Source: an uncultured Clostridia bacterium (lineage in GTDB: Bacteria; Bacillota; Clostridia; Christensenellales; Aristaeellaceae). Taken from it: DNA of 16,661 bases. Positions 11,834 through 16,661 of the stretch are shown one piece after another; the first letter of the stretch is position 1, and each line of letters opens with the position of its first letter. Under the pieces are notes generated by a model. That model was not told where the DNA came from. It did not search any database and saw only the letters and a program-made list of their open reading frames with translations. Location: NCBI GenBank assembly GCA_946409855.1, contig CAMJXZ010000027.1, positions 1-16,661 on the forward strand, in the 5' to 3' direction. The translations under genes were made by a program, and so were the position numbers.

Positions 11834-12885
11834 TGGTCAACCGCCTGAACCCCATTCAGAAAGCCTCGGTCGCCATCATCCTGACGGGCATGCTGCTGAT
11901 CGTGGCGATCCCGCTGATGTGCTTTGTGACGGTGTCCTTTTCAAACGCCACGGAAATGTCCCAGTTTCCGAAGAACCTCTTTCCCTCCGGCACGGTATCG
12001 GTTTTGGTAGCGCCCGAGGAAAACAACCGCTACACCGTCTACTACGACTATCACGACGGGAACGGCTGGACGTCGATCATCACCCTGTCGGACGCGAAAA
12101 AGCTGGAGCGGCATTTTACCCGCCAGTACGCCGTCACGGTGCCCGGGGAGCAGCTGCTCAAAGACTTTGCCGCCACCCGGGAAACGGGCGAGCCCCGCGT
12201 GTTCACCTACCGGAAGGATACCTTCTATAACTTCACCCAGTTCTTCAAGATCGTTCCCAACGCCGCCAGCGGCTTAAAAAACAGCATTATCGTGTCCCTG
12301 CTCACCATCCTGATCTCCCTGACGCTGGGCAGCCTGGCCGGGTACGCCCTGGCCCGCTACAACTTCAAGGGCAAGCAGCAGCTGAACGTCGGGCTTTTGA
12401 TCGTGCGCATGTTCCCCACCGTCGGCATTTCCATTCCCATGGCGGTCCTGCTGATTCGGATGGGGCTGTTTGACTCCCTGATCGGCCTGGCGATCCTCTA
12501 CTCCATCCCCAACATCGCGCTGACCTCCTGGATCACCAGCAGCATCTTCATCGGCATCAACAAGGAGCTGGAAGAGGCCAGCCTGGTGTTCGGCGGCAAC
12601 AGCGTGCAGACCTTTCTGCGGATCACGCTGCCCATGGCCTTCCCCGCCATGGCGGCCAGTTCCATGTACGCCTTCACCACCGCCTGGAACGATACGATTT
12701 CCGCGCTGATCCTGACACAAAAGAACCAGACGCTGTCCCTGGTGGTGTACAAAGCCATCGGGACCACCTCCAGCGGCATTCAGTACGCCGCCGCCGGAAG
12801 CATCATCCTGATCCTGCCGGCGCTGGTTTTCACTTTCATCATCCGCAAATACATCGGGCAGATGTGGGGCGGCGTATCCATGTAA
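11833..12885 (+). CDS. Carbohydrate ABC transporter permease, MalG type, with enlarged first extracytoplasmic loop
   Basis: 350 residues, against roughly 270-300 for usual MalG-type permeases. It starts at the ATG at 11833, overlapping the upstream stop, with GGAG in AAAGGAGTGAAGCATA. After the first membrane segment (12-34) comes an unusual hydrophilic stretch at about 53-135 (SVLVAPEENNRYTVYYDYHDGNG... and KKLERHFTRQYAVTVPGEQLLKDFAATRETGE). Normal permease topology resumes with FYNFTQFFKIVPNAASGLKNSIIVS. The EAA loop is at 246-267 (LEEASLVFGGNSVQTFLRITLP). The insert should face outward and may contact the binding protein. Confidence 0.92.
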   Translation: MVNRLNPIQKASVAIILTGMLLIVAIPLMCFVTVSFSNATEMSQFPKNLFPSGTVSVLVAPEENNRYTVYYDYHDGNGWTSIITLSDAKKLERHFTRQYAVTVPGEQLLKDFAATRETGEPRVFTYRKDTFYNFTQFFKIVPNAASGLKNSIIVSLLTILISLTLGSLAGYALARYNFKGKQQLNVGLLIVRMFPTVGISIPMAVLLIRMGLFDSLIGLAILYSIPNIALTSWITSSIFIGINKELEEASLVFGGNSVQTFLRITLPMAFPAMAASSMYAFTTAWNDTISALILTQKNQTLSLVVYKAIGTTSSGIQYAAAGSIILILPALVFTFIIRKYIGQMWGGVSM

Positions 12886-12918
12886 TCCAGTTCATCCGCA
12901 ACGGGAGGAAGAAAGCAT

Positions 12919-14022
12919 ATGAGTTATCTTGAGATTCGGGATCTGCAGAAGCGGTACACGAAAAACGGTCCGCTGATCGTCGACCATATCAACGTCTCCA
13001 TCGAAAAAGGCGAATTCATCGTGTTCCTGGGCCCGTCCGGCTGCGGAAAAACCACCACGATCCGCATGATCTCCGGGCTGGAGGAAGTCACCGGGGGCGA
13101 TATCCTGGTGGACGGCCAGAGCATCATCCACAAGCTGCCCAGGGATAGGGGCGTTTCCATGATCTTCCAGAGCTACGCCATCTGGCCCCACATGACGGTA
13201 TACGACAACATCGCCTACCCGCTGAAGCTGCAAAAGGTGCCAAAGAAAGAAATCGACGAGCGGGTGCGCGAGGCGGCCCGGGCCACGGAAATCGAGCAGC
13301 TGCTCAAGCGCTATCCGGCCCAGATGTCCGGCGGCCAGCGGCAGCGCGTCGCCGTATCCCGCGCCATCGTGGTCAAGCCAAAGCTGTTCCTGATGGACGA
13401 GCCCCTGTCCAACCTGGACGCCAAGCTGCGCGTCACCATGCGCACGGAGCTCAAGCGCATCCACACCGAGCAGGGCTCCACCAGCATCTTCGTCACCCAC
13501 GACCAGAGCGAGGCCATGTCCATCGCCGACCGGATCATGATCATGTACAAGGGCAACATCGAGCAGGTCGGCACCCCCATGGAAGTCTACCAGGACAGCG
13601 CCACCCGCTTTGTCGCCGAGTTCATCGGCACCCCGCCCACCAATTTCCTGGACGCGAAGATCGAGCAGGAGGAAGGGTTCCTCTGGGCCGCGGGGGACGG
13701 GTTCCGCTACCGGGTGCCCCAGCGGCTCGCGTCCGCGGTGGAGCCCTATGCCGGCAGGGAGATCGACCTGGGCATCCGGCCCGAGTTCATGGACGTTTCC
13801 CCCGACATGACCCGCACGGACGCCTACCTGTGCGACCTGCACGTGGATTTCGTGGAGCCGCAGGGTTCCCACGCCATCCTGATCACCCGGATCGGCAGCA
13901 AGGAAATCAAGGTGCATACCGTGGAGCACATGAACCTGACCCCGGGCGCGGACGTTTCCTGCAACATCCGCAAGGACATGGTCATGTTCTTTGACAAAGA
14001 GACCGGAAAGCGGGTGCGCTGA
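12919..14022 (+). CDS. Carbohydrate ABC transporter ATP-binding protein, MalK/MsmK/UgpC type
   Basis: 367 residues. ATG at 12919 with GGAGG 10 nt upstream; 33 nt after the permease stop. All nucleotide-binding motifs are intact: Walker A GPSGCGKTT (38-46), Q84, signature SGGQRQR (137-143), Walker B LFLMDEP (156-162), D-loop SNLDA (164-168) and H-switch H194. The C-terminal third (about 235-367) is the TOBE/regulatory domain of MalK-like proteins (LGIRPEFMDVS is recognisable). Two copies should power import through the two permeases. One difference from many Gram-positive operons, where a shared MsmK sits elsewhere, is that the ATPase is encoded here. Confidence 0.95.
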   Translation: MSYLEIRDLQKRYTKNGPLIVDHINVSIEKGEFIVFLGPSGCGKTTTIRMISGLEEVTGGDILVDGQSIIHKLPRDRGVSMIFQSYAIWPHMTVYDNIAYPLKLQKVPKKEIDERVREAARATEIEQLLKRYPAQMSGGQRQRVAVSRAIVVKPKLFLMDEPLSNLDAKLRVTMRTELKRIHTEQGSTSIFVTHDQSEAMSIADRIMIMYKGNIEQVGTPMEVYQDSATRFVAEFIGTPPTNFLDAKIEQEEGFLWAAGDGFRYRVPQRLASAVEPYAGREIDLGIRPEFMDVSPDMTRTDAYLCDLHVDFVEPQGSHAILITRIGSKEIKVHTVEHMNLTPGADVSCNIRKDMVMFFDKETGKRVR

Positions 14023-14060
14023 AAAGCGCGCAAACATCGCAAGGGAGGCGTGAAGCCGGT

Positions 14061-15719
14061 ATGATCGAAAGGGATACCAGTTTTCTGGACACGGCGCAGC
14101 GGGGCGTTTACTTTGCCAAAAAGGCGTATGACGGAAAGCCGCTCCCGCCCCCAGAACAGGTGCTGCCGCTGCTGCCCTCCCCCATCGTGCCCCACCGGCC
14201 GGACTGGGCTGAATGCTACCGGTACGCCGTACAGGTGCTGCTCAAAAACAGGCACAGCCCCGGGGCTGGCACCGGCTTTGTCAGCAATTTCGTGGACGCG
14301 GCCTTCAACCGCGATATTTTCCTGTGGGATACCTGCTTCATGTCCCTGTTCTGCAACCTCCTGCACCCGTACGTGCCCGGCATCTGCTCGCTGGACAATT
14401 TCTACTGCAAGCAGTTCGACGACGGCGAGATCCCCCGGGAGATGGTGCGGGATACGGGCAAGGATTTCCTGCTTTGGGTCAACGCCTATGATAAGCCCCT
14501 TTACTCCTATTTCCACAACCATTACGGGTTCCGCGGGCTGCTCAGCGCCGGGCCGATCCAATGGGAAGAAATGTACAGCCCGGACCTTGGGCGCACGCCG
14601 GACAGGCATCCGTACCTGACGCTGGACAACCTCAACCACCCCATCGCTGCGATGGCCGAATGGCAAAGCTATCTGCACACGGGGGACACGGAAAGGCTCC
14701 GGACGGTCTTTGAGCCGCTGTATCATTACTACGAAGCGTTCCGTGAGCACCTGCGGCACGCCAGCGGCCTGTACGTGACCGACTGGGCCAGCATGGACAA
14801 TTCCCCCCGCAACCGCTTTCTGGGGCTGGCGGTGGATACCAGCTGCGAGATGGCGCTGTTCGCGCAGAATCTGCTTGACATGTCGGTCATTCTCATGCAT
14901 CATGGAAGCACGGTGCCGGAAGCGGAGCGCCGCCGGACCTTCCTGCGGGAAACAAAGGAGGAAACCGTGCAGGCCGTCCGCCGGCATATGTGGGATGAAA
15001 AAACCGGCTTTTTCTACGACCTGACCTTTGACCTGAAGCCTTCCGGCATCAAGACGGCGGCCGCTTTCTGGGCGCTGATCTCAGGCGCGGCGGACGACCG
15101 CATGGCCCGAAGGCTCTGCGCCTGGCTGGAAGACCCCACCTCGTTCCGCCGGACGCACCGGGTGCCGGTGCTGGCGGCCGACGAGGAAGGCTACCATCCG
15201 GAGGGCGGCTACTGGGCCGGCTCCGTCTGGGCGCCGATAGACGCCATGATCGTCCTGGGGCTCAAAAAGCGGGGCTTTGACGCCCTGGCCCGGAAGATCG
15301 CCCTGAACCATCTGGACTGTCTGACGAAAGTCTTCCTGGATACCGGCACGATCTGGGAAAACTATCCCGCGGATTCCGTCACCTCCGGCGATTCCGACCA
15401 CCGGGACATGGTGGGCTGGTCCGGCGTCGCGCCCATCTGGTTCCTGCTGGAATACGGCGTCGGCCTTTCCGCCGATGTCCGGGAAGACGCGGTCACCTGG
15501 CGTCTGGACGGGATCCTGGAAGAGGGCTGTGATACGCTCGGATGTGAACGGTACTGGTTTCTGAACCGGCAGGCGGATTTCCTGGCCCGAAAAAAGGACG
15601 GCCGGATACAGATCTCCGTCCGCACGCCGGACGCTTTTCTCCTGAAGATCCGCCTGAAAGACAGGGTTTGGCCGGTGAACGTCAACGGCGGCGCGGAGCT
15701 TCAGGTGCCTGTCTGCTGA
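14061..15719 (+). CDS. Glycoside hydrolase, GH63/GH37-like (alpha/alpha)6-barrel (MGH1-like)
   Basis: 552 residues without a signal peptide, so it acts in the cytoplasm on the imported substrate. ATG at 14061; the nearest GGAGG is 12 nt upstream, a long spacing. Family marks in order: NRDIFLWDTCFMSLF (84-97), KQFDDGEIPREM (117-128), LDNLNHPIAAMAEWQSYLHTGD (188-209), YVTDWASMDNSPRNRF (238-253; D246 is a candidate general acid), GYHPEGGYWAGSVWAPID (377-394), TIWENYPADS (430-439; E433 is a candidate base) and GWSGVAPIWFLLEY. The last 80 residues look like a beta-sandwich cap. Relatives act as trehalase, alpha-glucosidase or mannosylglycerate hydrolase, and I cannot tell which from sequence. The downstream mannose-6-phosphate isomerase-like gene hints at a mannose-containing substrate. 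Confidence 0.82.
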   Translation: MIERDTSFLDTAQRGVYFAKKAYDGKPLPPPEQVLPLLPSPIVPHRPDWAECYRYAVQVLLKNRHSPGAGTGFVSNFVDAAFNRDIFLWDTCFMSLFCNLLHPYVPGICSLDNFYCKQFDDGEIPREMVRDTGKDFLLWVNAYDKPLYSYFHNHYGFRGLLSAGPIQWEEMYSPDLGRTPDRHPYLTLDNLNHPIAAMAEWQSYLHTGDTERLRTVFEPLYHYYEAFREHLRHASGLYVTDWASMDNSPRNRFLGLAVDTSCEMALFAQNLLDMSVILMHHGSTVPEAERRRTFLRETKEETVQAVRRHMWDEKTGFFYDLTFDLKPSGIKTAAAFWALISGAADDRMARRLCAWLEDPTSFRRTHRVPVLAADEEGYHPEGGYWAGSVWAPIDAMIVLGLKKRGFDALARKIALNHLDCLTKVFLDTGTIWENYPADSVTSGDSDHRDMVGWSGVAPIWFLLEYGVGLSADVREDAVTWRLDGILEEGCDTLGCERYWFLNRQADFLARKKDGRIQISVRTPDAFLLKIRLKDRVWPVNVNGGAELQVPVC

Positions 15720-15728
15720 GGGGACAAT

Positions 15729-16661
15729 ATGTCATACGATCGATTTCCTCAAATCCGGATCCGGGGGTACTTTGGCCACGCCGCGCCGGATACGGCCCGG
15801 TCGCTGGAGCGGATCCGGGCGGCCGTCCGCGCCTGCGGGCCGGACTGCCTGCTGATGATCGACTGCTATCCTGGCGTGATCTATGAGGATCTGCTTCAAA
15901 AAACCATCCGGCCGCTGCACCCGGACTTCGTGCTTTTTACGGACGACGCGGTATTTGAAACCGCCGAAGCGATCACCGCCCGGGTAAAGGAGCGGATGAC
16001 GGACGACCGGGTTTTCGCCCGGATGTGCACGGAAAGCCTGGAAGACCTGACAGACCAGGAGCGCGTCCGCCGGGCCGCGGAACAGCTCCGCGCAGTAAAG
16101 GGCCTCAGGATCGTGTACGGCTGCGGGGCCCGGCTGCTGGGCAGGCCGGACGTGCTGATTTACGCGGACATGGCCCGCTGGGAGATCCAGTGCCGCTTCC
16201 GGGCGGGGCGGATCCCCGACTGGAAATGCGCGGAGCCGACGGACGACCCGCTGAAAAAGTTCAAATGGGGCTACTTTTTTGTCTGGCGCGCGGCGGACAA
16301 ACACAAAATGCGCTTCTTTGACGAGGTGGACTTCTTTCTGGACACCAACGGCCCGGACCAGGTGAAGCTGATCACAGGAGAAGCGCTGCGCGCGGGGCTG
16401 GATCAGGCGGTCCGGCAGCCGTTCCGGCTGGTCCCGTTTTTCGACCCCGGGGTCTGGGGCGGCCAGTGGATGAAAGAGGTCTGCGGCCTCAACCCGGCGG
16501 TCAAAAACTACGCCTGGTGCTTTGACTGCGTGCCGGAAGAAAACTCCCTGCTGCTCCGCTGCGGGGACACGGTCGTCGAGATCCCGTCCATCGACCTGGT
16601 ACTGTACCGGCCGGAAGCGCTCCTGGGCGCCCGGGTGTACGCCCGCTTTGGGGCCGAGGTC
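15729..16661 (+). CDS. Class I mannose-6-phosphate isomerase-like protein with long N-terminal region (partial at right edge)
   Basis: 311 codons are present and open to the window end. ATG at 15729, 9 nt after the glycosidase stop; GAGGGG overlaps that stop with 5-nt spacing, so the two genes are likely co-translated. The first 230 residues are an N-terminal region (CLLMIDCYPGV, MTDDRVFARM, LRIVYGCGARLL, YADMARWEIQ, DPLKKFKWGYFFVWRAADKHK, DFFLDTNGP) that I recall only from longer proteins annotated as class I mannose-6-phosphate isomerases. The segment PFRLVPFFDPGVWGGQWMKEVC (with WGG) and NYAWCFDCVPEENSL begin the isomerase-like cupin part, whose metal-binding residues would lie beyond the edge. 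Expected role: interconversion of mannose-6-phosphate and fructose-6-phosphate. Assignment rests on memory of the family. Confidence 0.72.
   Translation, partial: MSYDRFPQIRIRGYFGHAAPDTARSLERIRAAVRACGPDCLLMIDCYPGVIYEDLLQKTIRPLHPDFVLFTDDAVFETAEAITARVKERMTDDRVFARMCTESLEDLTDQERVRRAAEQLRAVKGLRIVYGCGARLLGRPDVLIYADMARWEIQCRFRAGRIPDWKCAEPTDDPLKKFKWGYFFVWRAADKHKMRFFDEVDFFLDTNGPDQVKLITGEALRAGLDQAVRQPFRLVPFFDPGVWGGQWMKEVCGLNPAVKNYAWCFDCVPEENSLLLRCGDTVVEIPSIDLVLYRPEALLGARVYARFGAEV

Noticed and set aside
12892..14037. 381-codon minus-strand reading frame
   Set aside because: Exactly antisense to the MalK-type ATPase gene, which has all nucleotide-binding motifs.
1..16661. CRISPR arrays, transposons, prophage structural genes, tRNA or rRNA genes
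   Set aside because: No regularly spaced repeats, transposase-like reading frames, integrase, or cloverleaf/rRNA signatures were seen; the phage name in the DUF5131 family is historical.

Overview
The window looks like a piece of a GC-rich Bacillota (Clostridia-type) chromosome. Nearly every gene has a strong GGAGG-type ribosome binding site, the signal peptides are of the MKK-hydrophobic-ALA type, there are HxlR, MerR and CdaR/PucR regulators, and the carbohydrate ABC transporter has the Gram-positive layout. A Christensenellales/Aristaeellaceae-like gut or rumen anaerobe fits, but that is inference from style only. I found no rRNA, tRNA, CRISPR, insertion sequence or phage structural gene.

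Layout. (1) Positions 1-1743, minus strand: an ABC importer operon of the PF04392 (TrpX-like) type. A consensus promoter drives a 53-codon leader peptide packed with Phe and Tyr codons, then an intrinsic terminator, the substrate-binding protein, an intercistronic hairpin, and a permease that is frameshifted near its N-terminus and runs off the left edge. The leader has the parts of a classical ribosome-mediated attenuator. (2) 1894-2911: an HxlR regulator divergent from a flavin-reductase-like (flavoredoxin) gene, with an inverted repeat between them. (3) 3211-4080: a lone DUF5131 (Gp37/Gp68) protein with two cysteine clusters. (4) 4101-8196: a four-gene minus-strand redox operon (carboxymuconolactone decarboxylase-like protein, exported aldo/keto reductase, exported flavodoxin-cyclophilin-like fusion, 4Fe-4S aldo/keto reductase). 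It is divergent from a MerR regulator, and the shared region contains a typical 19-bp-spacer MerR promoter. The regulator has a Cys at position 52, as in the aldehyde-sensing AdhR/NmlR group. (5) 8332-16661, plus strand: a CdaR-type regulator followed by a carbohydrate ABC importer (binding protein, two permeases, MalK-type ATPase), a cytoplasmic GH63/GH37-like glycosidase and the first 311 codons of a class I mannose-6-phosphate isomerase-like protein.

How the parts work together. Region 1 probably imports aromatic amino acids and shuts itself off when charged tRNA-Phe/Tyr is plentiful. Region 4 looks like a reactive-aldehyde or electrophile response cassette. Region 5 looks like a substrate-inducible oligosaccharide or glycoside uptake and degradation operon. 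An 18-bp perfect palindrome lies before the binding-protein gene and an imperfect copy before the regulator gene, which suggests CdaR controls both. Because CdaR-type sensors are known to respond to glycerate and sugar diacids, a glycosylglycerate-like substrate is a testable idea.

The most notable observations are the Phe/Tyr attenuator, the CdaR palindromes with the catabolic operon they appear to control, the AdhR-like promoter architecture, and the export signals on normally cytosolic redox folds.
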